From Candidatus Caenarcanales bacterium (GTDB taxonomy: Bacteria > Cyanobacteriota > Vampirovibrionia > LMEP-6097), in contig JABSOS010000006.1 in assembly GCA_013216135.1 (NCBI GenBank), forward strand, positions 1 to 64,000: a stretch of 64,000 bases of DNA, written 5' to 3'. The translations under genes were made by a program, and so were the position numbers. Shown here in pieces: positions 34,828 to 44,490 of the stretch (position 1 is the first letter of the stretch; every line of letters begins with the position of its first letter). Below the pieces are notes generated by a model. That model was not told the origin of the DNA, did not search any database, and saw only the letters and a list, made by a program, of their open reading frames with translations.

Positions 34828-35499
34828 ATGAATTTAGATTCCTTAGCTTATGAAGAAAACTATCAAAAAAATCTGGATTTTTGGGAAACTGCTTGGCAGC
34901 GAGTATCTAAGGCGGTAAATACTCCTCCTGATTTTGAATATGTAAAAAATATTCCAGCTTTACTTAAAAAATATGAGATTAAGTCAGCTATTGATTTAGC
35001 CTGTGGCTCTGGATGGCTTGCATTTATGCTAGCAGAAGCTGGGTTTAAAGCTTTAGGTGTTGATATCTCAGAATCTGCAATAAAGCTTGCAGATGGGGTT
35101 AAAAAAGATCTTTATCAGAGTAATATTGATGCTGAGTTTCAAGCTCAAGATATTTTAACCATGAAGCTTGAGCAAAAGTATGATGTTGCAATTATTAATG
35201 CGAGTTTTGAGCACTTTGATTTGGAAAGAGCAAAGTTGCTATTGAAAAATGTTAAAAACTCTTTGAATAAACCAGGCTATATTTATGGGGTTTACGACCA
35301 GGTGGGCTTTGGTAATAAAGGGGAATTTATTGAGCTTGAGGATGGGACTAAGCAGTATCACGACCAATACCGTGATGGCATGTTCTTAAGAAGTTTTAGT
35401 GATGAAGAGTTGAGAGGAATCTTTAAAGAACTTGATTTAGAAATTATTGAGTGGGATTATGTTGATAATAATAGTCGCTCGGTTTTAGTAAAAGCTTAG
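34828..35499 (+). CDS. class I SAM-dependent methyltransferase
   Basis: 223 aa. Motif I is IDLACGSGWLAFMLAEAG (residues ~55-72), with acidic motif II (LGVDIS) and motif IV region YDVAIINASFEHFD. The fold is UbiG/UbiE-like; the substrate cannot be told. A TATAAT 9 bases before the start suggests a near-leaderless transcript. It converges on the LptD-like gene. Confidence 0.85.
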   Translation: MNLDSLAYEENYQKNLDFWETAWQRVSKAVNTPPDFEYVKNIPALLKKYEIKSAIDLACGSGWLAFMLAEAGFKALGVDISESAIKLADGVKKDLYQSNIDAEFQAQDILTMKLEQKYDVAIINASFEHFDLERAKLLLKNVKNSLNKPGYIYGVYDQVGFGNKGEFIELEDGTKQYHDQYRDGMFLRSFSDEELRGIFKELDLEIIEWDYVDNNSRSVLVKA

Positions 35500-35508
35500 C
35501 TAAGTTCT

Positions 35509-37299
35509 CTAGATATTAACTTGAAGCTTATCATATTTAATAGGCTCACCTAAAATCATATTGATACCGAAGCCTACTTGGTTTCTAACTGTATCGTAGC
35601 TTGCTCTAAACTTCATATCAGAAGCTCCAAACTCTGCTCTTAACTGGTTTTGAGTAATACGATCTTCATCCATATTGAAGTTTGTAAATGCTCCTATTGT
35701 GAGCCATTCACTTATTTCTAGGTCACCATCAAATACTATTGCGTTGTTACCGTCTACGAACTGGTCGAAGATGAATGGTGACTCACCACCAACGGCTGCA
35801 TATAAGTAATCTATTTCGAATTGTAATTTATCAAATGTTACTTCAAGAGCAGGACCGAAACGGTTTATGACATTTAAATCACCTGTATCATAAAATCTAA
35901 AGGAACCCGCTTCTCTTAAACGTAAACCTACGTTATAGCCTTCATTACCGACACGAAAGATAGGCTTAGAGTAAAAGGCTATACTTTCTTCGAATCTAAA
36001 ACCCTCGTGTTCTGCAAGTCCACCTACTCCAGAGTCTCTTCTAGCATCGATTAAGTCATCTTTTCTTCTAGCAGAGAAAAGATCTAGATTATCAGCTGCA
36101 TAGCCCACTATACTTCTTAACTGAGCTCCTCTTTCATCAAAGATAGAGTTTCTTAAGCGAACTTTGTGTGCTAATTCATAATTTTGCCCAACCTGGCTTG
36201 AACTAAAAAGTTGATTTCTGTTGAATTGATTAACGAGAGCATTAACTTCAAAGTCCCAAAGTAATTCTTGGTGAGCATTTAAGATGAAACGGTTTTCAAG
36301 TGATCCATAACCAGCTTGAATAGCTGTGGTATCTCCTGGAGTATTGAAACTTGCTATGGCACCACCACCAAAGGTGAATTCATTTCCGAGTTGGATAATC
36401 GGTGCAAATGAAAAAGTATTATTTCCAACTGATTTATAGAATCTAGGACCTAAGGCAAAGCCACCGATTCTTTCTCTTTGTCCAAGTATTGGTCCTCTGA
36501 ATTGGGTATTCGCTCCTTCTCCTAAAGTTGCTGTTATTTCAATCGGTGAAGGGATGCTGATCTTGTCGTTAATATCAATTCGAGCACCTTGGATTTTTAA
36601 GTTATTGTGCTTTTTAGTTTGGTCGAAGCTTACTCTTTTAGCTGAGTATTTTAAAGTACTTTTTTGTTTCTTTAAATCAGCCCATCTAAGTGTGCGTCTT
36701 TCATGAAAAATTCTAAGCTCACGAGAGTACCTGGTTCTAATGGCGTTACCTGCCATATAAATACCCACAGGGTTATTCGTAGCTAAGTGACCGTCTTCAA
36801 AAATGATTTTGATTGTGTCTTCTTTGTCTTTATCTTTAGCTTCTTTATACTCTGATCTACTCTGTCTAGCTTTGATTCTGACTTGGTCTGAGAAGATTTT
36901 CGGGTCTTCCATTTTATAGTTTTTAGTTTCAGTATCGAAGGCTACGTATTCACCATAAGCAGTGTTACTTTTCTCTATGATTTTTACATTACCTGTAGCT
37001 TCTATAAGTTTTTTGGCACCATCAAAACTCATGGTATCTGCGGTAATTGTGATATCTTTTGAGGGGATTTTTGCAATAGCGTTACCGTCTGCTAAGTAAT
37101 AGTCTTGAGTTTCGTTATACCTTAATTCATCAGCAACTATTTCTACGTAAGGTTTTTTCTTGGATTTACTTTCAATACTTTGTTTCTGGCTTTGCTTCTT
37201 TTCTTTTTTAGCAATTATAGGCGCGTTTCCTCCTACTATTGCTAAAAGGGATGCAAGCAAGCTAAGTGAAATAAAAGCTTTGTTTTTCAGAAACTTCAC
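35509..37299 (-). CDS. LptD/OstA-like outer-membrane barrel protein
   Basis: 596 aa with signal peptide. Residues ~50-160 form an OstA/LptA-type beta-jellyroll (VADELRYNETQDYYLADGNAIAKIP, then GNVKIIEKSNTAYGEY). The rest is amphipathic strands ending in an aromatic-poor but barrel-like C-terminus. The organisation resembles the cyanobacterial LptD-like family more than proteobacterial LptD. It should insert lipopolysaccharide or another glycolipid in the outer membrane. It is divergent from recF with 58 bases between starts. Confidence 0.75.
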   Translation of the reverse strand: MKFLKNKAFISLSLLASLLAIVGGNAPIIAKKEKKQSQKQSIESKSKKKPYVEIVADELRYNETQDYYLADGNAIAKIPSKDITITADTMSFDGAKKLIEATGNVKIIEKSNTAYGEYVAFDTETKNYKMEDPKIFSDQVRIKARQSRSEYKEAKDKDKEDTIKIIFEDGHLATNNPVGIYMAGNAIRTRYSRELRIFHERRTLRWADLKKQKSTLKYSAKRVSFDQTKKHNNLKIQGARIDINDKISIPSPIEITATLGEGANTQFRGPILGQRERIGGFALGPRFYKSVGNNTFSFAPIIQLGNEFTFGGGAIASFNTPGDTTAIQAGYGSLENRFILNAHQELLWDFEVNALVNQFNRNQLFSSSQVGQNYELAHKVRLRNSIFDERGAQLRSIVGYAADNLDLFSARRKDDLIDARRDSGVGGLAEHEGFRFEESIAFYSKPIFRVGNEGYNVGLRLREAGSFRFYDTGDLNVINRFGPALEVTFDKLQFEIDYLYAAVGGESPFIFDQFVDGNNAIVFDGDLEISEWLTIGAFTNFNMDEDRITQNQLRAEFGASDMKFRASYDTVRNQVGFGINMILGEPIKYDKLQVNI

Positions 37300-37357
37300 A
37301 GACTATACTAAATATACCAATGATTTACTAATTAAAGACGTTATACTTATTAAAAAG

Positions 37358-38488
37358 ATGTTTTTAAAATCTGTTAATTTAATTAACTTTCGTAATTATC
37401 AGGAACTTTTCTTGGAAATAAAGCAGCCTAAGCTTATTATCTTGGGCGCAAACTCGCAAGGTAAGACAAATCTTTTAGAAGTCGTTCAGATTTTAAGTGT
37501 TGGAAAGTCTAAAAGAGCAGCTAAAGACGCTGAATTAGTCAACTTTGATGCTGATAATGCAGTGATTCACGCAAAAATTTCAAAAGATGATCCAGATACA
37601 TTACATGAAGATCAGTTAAATATGGCGCTTATGATTAGAAAATCAGGGCGCAGAACTTTAAAGATTAATGATGTCACGAAAAAGCCTGGAGAGATCTTAC
37701 ATAAGCTTTATACAGTTTCTTTTATGGTCGATGACCTGCACATGATTTCTGGTTCACCTAGTACCAGGAGAGACTGGATAGATTCAATTTTAAAGCAGCT
37801 TTATATACCTTATAAAGATGTTCTGACTAAATTTGAGAAGGCTTTAAGCCAGCGTAATAGTTTCCTTAAATCTTTAGTTGAGAAAGGGATTTACTTACAG
37901 AACTTAAATCCAATGTATAAAGAGCAGCTTAGTATTTGGGATCAGATGTTTATCGATGCAGCTAACAATGTAAGTAAATATAGACAGGAGCTGATTCAGG
38001 AATTAAATCCGATTATTGCTAAACATTATAAAAATATTTCCGGGCGTGAAGATTTCCTTGAAATCAGCTATGAAGCGAATATCTTAGATGAAGAGAAGAT
38101 GAATGAGCGCTTAAAAGTTGATTTTATCCGTTCTTACACTACCTTAGGACCGCATCGTGATGAAATTAACTTTATGCTGAAAAGGCAGAATGCTGGTAGC
38201 TTTGCAAGTCAGGGAGAGAAAAGAACTATAGTTCTTGCCTCTAAGTTATCAGAGATAGAATTATTAAAAGCTAGGCATAATCTCAAGCCGATTTTACTTT
38301 TAGATGATGTGCTTGCAGAATTAGATGAAGATAGGCAGGATCACTTACTGGATGCGGTAGATGATCAAACTCAAGTAATTATTACCACTACACATTTAGG
38401 AAAACATTTGCAAAAATGGAGCGAAAATGCTCAAATTATAAATATAGAAGCTGGAGCGCTCGTAGGAGATTTAGCAGGAGTTAGTTAA
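37358..38488 (+). CDS. recF: DNA replication and repair protein RecF
   Basis: 376 aa from the ATG at 37358. An upstream open extension to 37160 is antisense to the LptD-like signal peptide and has no RecF homology, so it is excluded. Walker A is GANSQGKTNLLEV; the signature FASQGEKRT and Walker B LLLDDVLAELDEDRQ are at the expected C-terminal positions. SMC-like ATPase that helps load RecA at ssDNA gaps. The dciA-like gene follows by 2 bases. Confidence 0.95.
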   Translation: MFLKSVNLINFRNYQELFLEIKQPKLIILGANSQGKTNLLEVVQILSVGKSKRAAKDAELVNFDADNAVIHAKISKDDPDTLHEDQLNMALMIRKSGRRTLKINDVTKKPGEILHKLYTVSFMVDDLHMISGSPSTRRDWIDSILKQLYIPYKDVLTKFEKALSQRNSFLKSLVEKGIYLQNLNPMYKEQLSIWDQMFIDAANNVSKYRQELIQELNPIIAKHYKNISGREDFLEISYEANILDEEKMNERLKVDFIRSYTTLGPHRDEINFMLKRQNAGSFASQGEKRTIVLASKLSEIELLKARHNLKPILLLDDVLAELDEDRQDHLLDAVDDQTQVIITTTHLGKHLQKWSENAQIINIEAGALVGDLAGVS

Positions 38489-38490
38489 TT

Positions 38491-38856
38491 ATGAAAAGAG
38501 AAAAACAAGAAGCTTTAATCCCTATAAGTAAACTGTTTTCTAAGATAACTAAGAATATTGATAAAAATAAGCATCAGTCTATTTTTGAGATTTGGCGTGA
38601 GATGAAATGGGAGAATTTAGGGCTTCCTGATCTAGTTAGAAGAAAAACATTTGCTGACAGGATTACACGAGATCAAAGACTTATCGTAGGGGTTAGGCAT
38701 GCATCTTTAGCAAATGAGCTTCAGTTTCATAAACAGAATCTTTTAAATCTTTTGAATAATTCGATTAAGACTGCTAATGCAGCAATTCATAACCGTGCGG
38801 AGTTTTCGCAGGAGTATATTAAAGAGCTTCGTGGTTTGGTTTTTGAGTTAAGGTAA
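38491..38856 (+). CDS. DUF721 / DciA-like protein
   Basis: 121 aa. The block LIVGVRHASLANELQFHKQNLLNLLN matches the DUF721 core, the family of the helicase-loading protein DciA. The position directly after recF is typical for this family. The C-terminal end overlaps a convergent gene by 9 bases. A role in replicative helicase loading is known for DciA in other bacteria and inferred here. Confidence 0.8.
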   Translation: MKREKQEALIPISKLFSKITKNIDKNKHQSIFEIWREMKWENLGLPDLVRRKTFADRITRDQRLIVGVRHASLANELQFHKQNLLNLLNNSIKTANAAIHNRAEFSQEYIKELRGLVFELR

Positions 38857-40359
38857 ATTTTTCTGATTACTCTGATTAAGTATATTTTTCATTGTTATAA
38901 TGTCTTGTTTTAATTTATCTTCATTTTCATTACTTTGTAAGTCAATGTTATGTGAGTCAACAAGTTCGTAAAACTCTTCTAGGAAAGAATTTAATTTATT
39001 TTTGAAGTCTTCGTCCATATCATTTATTGCAATATCGGTGATTTTTCCAGAGTAATCTCTATTGAAAATAATATTATTAATAGCTTGTACTTCATTTAAA
39101 AATTGACTTGGGTTACTTCTGGCTTTAATTTTCCTAGGTGCAAACTCATATCTTTCGAGATAATTTTTAATTAACTTACTTTGCAAATCTTTAACTTCCT
39201 TAATCGGAAGAAGACTTATATATAACTGTGTACCTGGTATTGTTGTACTTTTAAAATTTTCAAGTTTATCTATAGCTTGCACAGAAATCTTAGCATCTAA
39301 TCCAAGCTTTATTAATTGTTGAACTCTCGCTTCAATTAATTTTTGCATTTGTTTATCTTGGAGAGAGCCTTCTTGAAAAGTAGATTTCATGGTTGCTAAA
39401 GTTTTAACTTCTTTTTCGATAAATTTAGCCTGAACATCTTCTGGTTTCAAAAATACTGAGACTTTAAGCTCATCATGCTTAAGTATTGTTTTAAAAGCTT
39501 CCAAAACTACTTCTTTTGCACTTTCATTATTATTGATATAGATAAAGCTTCGTAATGACTGTAAAAGCCTTGCGTTGGAATCAGTGAACAGGGCTCCTGC
39601 ATGCTCACTATAATTTGCTTTAGCATCATTGTTCTGAGCAAAATCTATTAACCTGTTAAGAGCAGGTTTTAGAAAACCTGCTCTTATAAATTCTCCAGCC
39701 AAATTTTTTTCAGCGGCAATGTTGGTTTTATCACTGTAAACAGGAACTTTATCATTTAAGTTTTTATAAAGATTATCTACTAATAAGGAAAAATCTTGTT
39801 TGTTTATATCTTGTCGATATTTTTTATTGAAATTATGAAAGGCTCTTGCAAGTGAATGTGTATCTACGGAGCTGTACTTATAAAGTTTTGTTATATCTCT
39901 AAGAAGATTCGGGTTTGCTTGAGCTGCAATTTCGTGAAACTTTTGTTTTGGTTTAATTGAGCTTTCTTTTTGAGATCGTTTCAAATGATTTTTTTCTTCT
40001 TGATACTTGGTTTCAAATAGATCAGAATTTAGTTCCTCGGTAACTATAGGTTTTATCTCTGTACTTTTTAATTTCTCTACAGCAAGCTGCGCTTCATGAG
40101 CTAAATTTAGAGACTCCTCTTTATCTAACCAGTTTTGTATTCTCTCTTGTTTTTTCAATTCATTAACAGCATTACTTGCTTCTTTTGATAAATTTTCTAA
40201 TTTTTTTCTTTCTGTTTCCAATTTTAGGCGAGAGTGATTGTTCCTTTTAGAAAAGTCTTCTATAGATTCAAGAAAAGGTACGCCAGCCTTGCCTGGGTTT
40301 GGTTTTACAGGAATTCTAAATAAACTATGACCTTTGGATAAATTAGTATTATCGACCAT
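38848..40359 (-). CDS. hypothetical helical protein, ~503 aa
   Basis: No family recognised. Rich in Lys/Glu/Asn and almost entirely helical; residues ~45-90 look like coiled coil. No signal peptide. Start options are ATG 40359 or GTG 40386 (9 codons longer); neither has a clear ribosome site. The 3' end overlaps the dciA-like gene. Composition is similar to the unknown genes at 183-2492 and 53311-53970, perhaps an organism-specific group. Confidence 0.65.
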   Translation of the reverse strand: MVDNTNLSKGHSLFRIPVKPNPGKAGVPFLESIEDFSKRNNHSRLKLETERKKLENLSKEASNAVNELKKQERIQNWLDKEESLNLAHEAQLAVEKLKSTEIKPIVTEELNSDLFETKYQEEKNHLKRSQKESSIKPKQKFHEIAAQANPNLLRDITKLYKYSSVDTHSLARAFHNFNKKYRQDINKQDFSLLVDNLYKNLNDKVPVYSDKTNIAAEKNLAGEFIRAGFLKPALNRLIDFAQNNDAKANYSEHAGALFTDSNARLLQSLRSFIYINNNESAKEVVLEAFKTILKHDELKVSVFLKPEDVQAKFIEKEVKTLATMKSTFQEGSLQDKQMQKLIEARVQQLIKLGLDAKISVQAIDKLENFKSTTIPGTQLYISLLPIKEVKDLQSKLIKNYLERYEFAPRKIKARSNPSQFLNEVQAINNIIFNRDYSGKITDIAINDMDEDFKNKLNSFLEEFYELVDSHNIDLQSNENEDKLKQDIITMKNILNQSNQKNLP

Positions 40360-40416
40360 GAGGGAAGATAATAGCAGTAAATTCACAATATTTCACAAGA
40401 AGCTTTTTGTAAAATA

Positions 40417-41280
40417 TTACTTCCTAATCAAAGTCCCAGCACCCTCATCGGTGAAAGTCTCTAAAAGTAAGCTATGCTGCTGTAATCCATTCAGAATAAC
40501 AGCTTCTTTAACCCCAGATTTGATAGATTTAATACAACATTCAGTTTTAGGAATCATGCCACCTTGAACTATTCCAGTTATCACTAGTTCTTCAGCTTTA
40601 ATAAGATCCATATCTTTTATAAGAGAAGAGGAGTCACTTTTATCCATTAAGATTCCCGGTGTGTCTGTCATTAACAGTAATTTATCTGCATTTAACCTTA
40701 TTGCAAGCTCCGCTGCCATACTGTCAGCATTGATATTATAAGCCTGCCCTTCTTCATCAGGAGCGATGGAACTGATTACTGGAATCATTCCTAATTTATG
40801 AATTTCATGAATTAAGTCTAAGCTAGAGTTTTTAATCTCGCCGACCATGTTTCCAGCGGTACTCGCTGAGTGTCTTTTTGCGATCATGATTCTTCCATCT
40901 CTTCCCGAGAATCCGAAAGCCTTTGCTCCAGCAGTATTAATTGCACTGACTAAACGTCTCTGTACTTTACCGTGTAAAACCATCTCCACGACTTCCATCG
41001 TTTCAGTGTCAGTGTGTCTCAAACCATTTTCAAATCTAATTTCTTTACCTAGCTTTTCAAGCATAGTATTAATTTCAGGTCCACCACCGTGAACTAGAAC
41101 GACTTTAATACCGACACTATTTAAAAGTACTAGATCATTTATAGTACTTTTCTCTATTTCAGGATCAGTAAGAGCAGAGCCACCATACTTAATCACAAAA
41201 ACCTTAGAATGAAATTTTTGAATGTATGGCAAAGCCTCAGCTAAAACTTTTACTCTATCGATATTGGCTACTGCTAGCAT
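40417..41280 (-). CDS. argB: acetylglutamate kinase
   Basis: 287 aa. Amino-acid-kinase fold with the N-terminal VFVIKYGGSAL (Lys), nucleotide-site VVLVHGGGPEIN, and the C-terminal GGMIPKTECCIKSI, all typical of ArgB. It phosphorylates N-acetylglutamate in arginine biosynthesis. The organism can therefore both make arginine and degrade it through AST (2.5-6.3 kb). No arginine-insensitive versus sensitive N-terminal extension can be judged. Confidence 0.96.
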   Translation of the reverse strand: MLAVANIDRVKVLAEALPYIQKFHSKVFVIKYGGSALTDPEIEKSTINDLVLLNSVGIKVVLVHGGGPEINTMLEKLGKEIRFENGLRHTDTETMEVVEMVLHGKVQRRLVSAINTAGAKAFGFSGRDGRIMIAKRHSASTAGNMVGEIKNSSLDLIHEIHKLGMIPVISSIAPDEEGQAYNINADSMAAELAIRLNADKLLLMTDTPGILMDKSDSSSLIKDMDLIKAEELVITGIVQGGMIPKTECCIKSIKSGVKEAVILNGLQQHSLLLETFTDEGAGTLIRK

Positions 41281-41301
41281 CCTTTAAATCATACCCGATT
41301 T

Positions 41302-41493
41302 GAGACTGCTATAAAACTCCAACTTCTGCGTTATTTGAGCTTGGCATGAGGATATGAAAGCTTGCTTGCATATCCTCATGCGAAAAGCTTAATGCTTTAG
41401 CATCACTCTCGTCCTCAAAATGCTCATGTAATTCCATTACACTGCGCTTTTTTGTCCTCGAAAGCCTTGAATTTGAAGTTTTATAGCAGTCTC
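41302..41493. repeat. 192-bp MITE-like inverted-repeat element
   Basis: Bounded by 17-bp perfect terminal inverted repeats (41302-41318 GAGACTGCTATAAAACT and its complement at 41477-41493), extending to about 25 bp with two or three mismatches. Inside lies a 13-bp perfect hairpin (41344-41356 with 41369-41381, GCATGAGGATATG). A third partial copy of the arm (41503-41521) pairs with 41469-41487 and touches the rnc stop region. No ORF. It may be a non-autonomous mobile repeat or a processed RNA structure between argB and rnc. Confidence 0.6.
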
Positions 41494-41525
41494 TTTTTAA
41501 AGGCTATAAAACTCCAAATTCTACA

Positions 41526-42200
41526 TCATTTAAGCTTCTCAAGCGCAGCTTTAGCTGCACTCTGCCCAGCAAGTTTTTTGGATTTTCCTGAGCCTTTGGC
41601 GATTAATTTATCTTCGAAATATACTCCTACTGAAAAGGTCATATCATGAGCTTCTCCAGTGCTATTAATAATTTTAAATTCTGGTGCTTTACCGTGTTTA
41701 CCTTGAAGTTTTTCGATGACTAGAGCTTTATAATTCTTTTCAACTGAGTCCTGAATAGCACTATCTATATGGTTTTCCCATGCTTTAAGAATGAAAGCCT
41801 TAGCGTGAGCGTAATCTTTCTCTAAGTAGATAATCGCGATTAATGCTTCTAAAGCATCACCATAAACTGATGCTGGAATGTTTTTTTGTCCTTTAAGCAT
41901 TTTCCCGATACGAACATGCTTTGATAAACCAATCTCTTGAGATAAAGTACCTAATAAATCATCTGAAATCAATCTGGATCTATATTTTGATAATTTACCT
42001 TCGTCTTCACTTGGGAATTTCGCATGAAGGTATTCACTGAAAACTAGTTTTAGAACGGCGTCTCCTAAAAACTCTAAACGTTCATAATTAGCGACTTCAG
42101 GAAAGTCTTTAGAAAAAGACTTATGAGTTAAGGCTTGGGTTAATAATTCAGAATGGGATAAGTTAAGTTCTTCAATAAAATTTTCAAAAAGACTAAGCAT
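41526..42200 (-). CDS. rnc: ribonuclease III
   Basis: 224 aa. The RNase III signature [11 protein letters not shown] (~residues 40-50) with catalytic Glu/Asp is followed by the second metal site ([15 protein letters not shown]). The C-terminal dsRNA-binding domain spans ~152-222 ([21 protein letters not shown]). It cuts dsRNA in rRNA and mRNA processing. The ATG at 42200 overlaps the accB stop as ATGCTTAG, so it is preferred to TTG 42209. The inverted repeats just downstream would themselves be potential substrates. Confidence 0.95.
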   Translation of the reverse strand: MLSLFENFIEELNLSHSELLTQALTHKSFSKDFPEVANYERLEFLGDAVLKLVFSEYLHAKFPSEDEGKLSKYRSRLISDDLLGTLSQEIGLSKHVRIGKMLKGQKNIPASVYGDALEALIAIIYLEKDYAHAKAFILKAWENHIDSAIQDSVEKNYKALVIEKLQGKHGKAPEFKIINSTGEAHDMTFSVGVYFEDKLIAKGSGKSKKLAGQSAAKAALEKLK

Positions 42201-42699
42201 CTTTTTCAATTTTAATTAAAACTTCACCGAAAGAAATAGCTTGTGCATCGCTTACACAGATCTCAGTTACTGTACCAGAAACGTCTGCCGGAAGCTCGTT
42301 CATTAACTTCATAGCTTCAACGATACATAAAGTATCACCTTTCTTAACTTTATCTCCGACTTTAATAAATGGATCAGCATCAGGTGATGGCGCTGCGTAG
42401 AAAGTACCAACCATAGGTGACTTAACTTCAAAAGTATTAGCAGAACTTGCGCTAGCAGCTGGACTTGCAGCAGCACTCGCTGAAGCAGCAGGAGCGGCAA
42501 CTGGAGCGGCACCAACAGCAGGACTAGAAACGATTACACCAGAAGCTTCTTTTCTTACTTTAATTTTCCCCCAATCCTCAAGCTCAACTTCAATCTCAGT
42601 TAAGTCTTGTTCTTTTAAAACTTCAGCAAGCTTTTTAATAGCTTCTACAGGTAAATTTATCTCAGTCATATCTGTTTTTTTCTCTAATGTTTTAGCCAT
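42193..42699 (-). CDS. accB: biotin carboxyl carrier protein of acetyl-CoA carboxylase
   Basis: 168 aa. N-terminal helical segment, an Ala/Pro/Ser-rich linker (~58-88), then the biotinyl domain with EAMKLMNE and biotin-accepting Lys131. Carries CO2 for malonyl-CoA synthesis. It follows efp by 20 bases (efp-accB is a common order), but accC, the usual downstream partner, is replaced here by rnc. Confidence 0.96.
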   Translation of the reverse strand: MAKTLEKKTDMTEINLPVEAIKKLAEVLKEQDLTEIEVELEDWGKIKVRKEASGVIVSSPAVGAAPVAAPAASASAAASPAASASSANTFEVKSPMVGTFYAAPSPDADPFIKVGDKVKKGDTLCIVEAMKLMNELPADVSGTVTEICVSDAQAISFGEVLIKIEKDA

Positions 42700-42719
42700 G
42701 GTAAATAATTCTCTTTTAA

Positions 42720-43286
42720 TTATGCTTTTACTCTATCTTGATACTCTCTCGTTTGTGGATTTAATCTGATCTTATCTCCAATATTAACGAAGAAAGGAAC
42801 ATCCACACTAGCACCTGTTTCTAAAGTTGCAGGCTTAGAACCGCCTGAAGAAGTGTTACCTTTTTCGTTAGGTGCAGTTTCAGTAACTTCAAGTTCAATA
42901 GAGTTAGGTAATTCAGCTGTTAAGATTTTCCCATCACAACTAGCTACCATTACCACCATTTCTTCTTTTAAGAAGTCAGTAACGTTAGAACCTAAATCAC
43001 TTTTAGATAGTTCCATTTGTTCGTATGATTTCATATCCATGAATGCATAGTTATCACCACTTTGGTAAAGGTATTGCATTTCACTTTTCTCAACGTGAGC
43101 TGGTTTGAACTGCTCATTCATTCTGAAAGAAGCTTCGATGGTTTTTTTGTTGTTTAAATTCTTTAATTTAGTCCTTACGAAAGCTGCACCTTTTCCTGGT
43201 TTTACGTGAAGGAATTCTACTACTTGATAAAGGTCACCTTTCCATTCTAGGGTTAAGCCGTTTTTGAAATCAGTGGGTGTATACAT
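42720..43286 (-). CDS. efp: elongation factor P
   Basis: 188 aa, three-domain EF-P. The modification loop is [10 protein letters not shown] with Lys32 (lysylated in E. coli by EpmA; no epmA seen here). The C-terminal [27 protein letters not shown] is conserved. It relieves ribosome stalling at polyproline. A TAGAAT element lies 11 bases before the ATG and no ribosome site is seen, so the leader may be very short. Confidence 0.96.
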   Translation of the reverse strand: MYTPTDFKNGLTLEWKGDLYQVVEFLHVKPGKGAAFVRTKLKNLNNKKTIEASFRMNEQFKPAHVEKSEMQYLYQSGDNYAFMDMKSYEQMELSKSDLGSNVTDFLKEEMVVMVASCDGKILTAELPNSIELEVTETAPNEKGNTSSGGSKPATLETGASVDVPFFVNIGDKIRLNPQTREYQDRVKA

Positions 43287-43331
43287 AAGCTAGAGTTATT
43301 CTAACACTTTTGAATCGGAAAACCTCAAACT

Positions 43332-44420
43332 TTAATCTATCTTCACGGGGAAATAAATAGTCTCTTCAGAATCAAGTGGATTGATGATTCTGAGCTGATA
43401 ACTGCTGAGTTTATTCATACTTCCTAAGCTATATATAAGTGTTAAATTTTTTGTAGAGTTACCATCCACCTCGAAATTATTTTGATCAAAACTTGAGAGT
43501 AGAGGATTGAATAAAAATTCTTGGGAGCTTTCTTGGTCGACTAAAACTAAGTCGGTTATGTCGAAATCAATTCCTGAATAATTATCTATCTCTAAATTAA
43601 GAGCAAGCGAATCTCCGAAGTTATAAGAATGGATTTTTTTACAGTCACCTATTTTTAAACTGATTCCTATAGTTTCAGCATTTACAGCTTCTTTAACTAT
43701 TACTTCTGAGAACAGCTTGTCTATAAGCTCAAAGTCTTCTAAAACTTTAAGTTTCATCTTACTGCCACTAGGGATTTGTGAAATAGTTTTATTTTCTTTA
43801 GTGGAGTCATAGACTCCTTTTACGACTCCGATACCTGCAGCTGCTAAGACTGAGAAGCCATTGGTGATAGCCATTAGTGGTATGCCACCATACTCAAGAC
43901 TGTCTACTGTAGCTACTATAGAGCCTGCAACTATATTTGATGTCGCTTTTAAAATACTGTTGCTTTTGATTTTAGCTTCAATATTTTGATTCTGTTTATC
44001 GATATCGAGCTTTAGTTTTCCAGAGCATCTTATGCGTTGGCCATGAATGTCGTGTATGGCTTTTAAGTCTAGATAAGCATTCTTATCTTCTTCAAGTAAT
44101 TTATTAGGGTCGAAATGTAATTCTGTTTCTAGGTAAGAGTTTTTAGGGATTTGTAATTCAGTAGCTAACTTTTCTGGAATTTTAAAGCTGAGAGTATCAC
44201 CATTAAGTAATAAATCTTCTTGGATAGAATCTGTCACTAAAAGTTCAAAATGTTTTCTTTTAGGCTCTGCAGATTTTTCTTCGTGTTCAATTCTTAATTT
44301 AAATTTTTCTTGTTGAGGAGCTTGAGATATTGCTTCTACGTGAAGAGTGAAAACATCACTAGAGTTAGCGATTAAAATCAATGAAATAAATATTCTTAAA
44401 ATATTTGAAAATTTACTCAT
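43332..44420 (-). CDS. exported hypothetical protein, 362 aa
   Basis: Signal peptide at 1-22 or so (ILRIFISLILIANS). A beta-rich N-terminal half (~35-150) is followed by a hydrophobic glycine/alanine segment (~160-205), then another beta-rich domain (~235-362). Possibly a periplasmic or surface protein with two Ig-like domains. No family recognised. It lies 45 bases upstream of efp on the same strand and next to the tRNA-Asp region. Confidence 0.65.
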   Translation of the reverse strand: MSKFSNILRIFISLILIANSSDVFTLHVEAISQAPQQEKFKLRIEHEEKSAEPKRKHFELLVTDSIQEDLLLNGDTLSFKIPEKLATELQIPKNSYLETELHFDPNKLLEEDKNAYLDLKAIHDIHGQRIRCSGKLKLDIDKQNQNIEAKIKSNSILKATSNIVAGSIVATVDSLEYGGIPLMAITNGFSVLAAAGIGVVKGVYDSTKENKTISQIPSGSKMKLKVLEDFELIDKLFSEVIVKEAVNAETIGISLKIGDCKKIHSYNFGDSLALNLEIDNYSGIDFDITDLVLVDQESSQEFLFNPLLSSFDQNNFEVDGNSTKNLTLIYSLGSMNKLSSYQLRIINPLDSEETIYFPVKID

Positions 44421-44490
44421 TTGTCACTAGTCATGATGACACGTTTTATATCTTTATGTGCTAATATTTTTTAACGCGATACAAAGCGAC

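Noticed and set aside
37160-37357. N-terminal extension of RecF
   Set aside because: Antisense to the LptD-like signal peptide; RecF homology starts at the Met at 37358.
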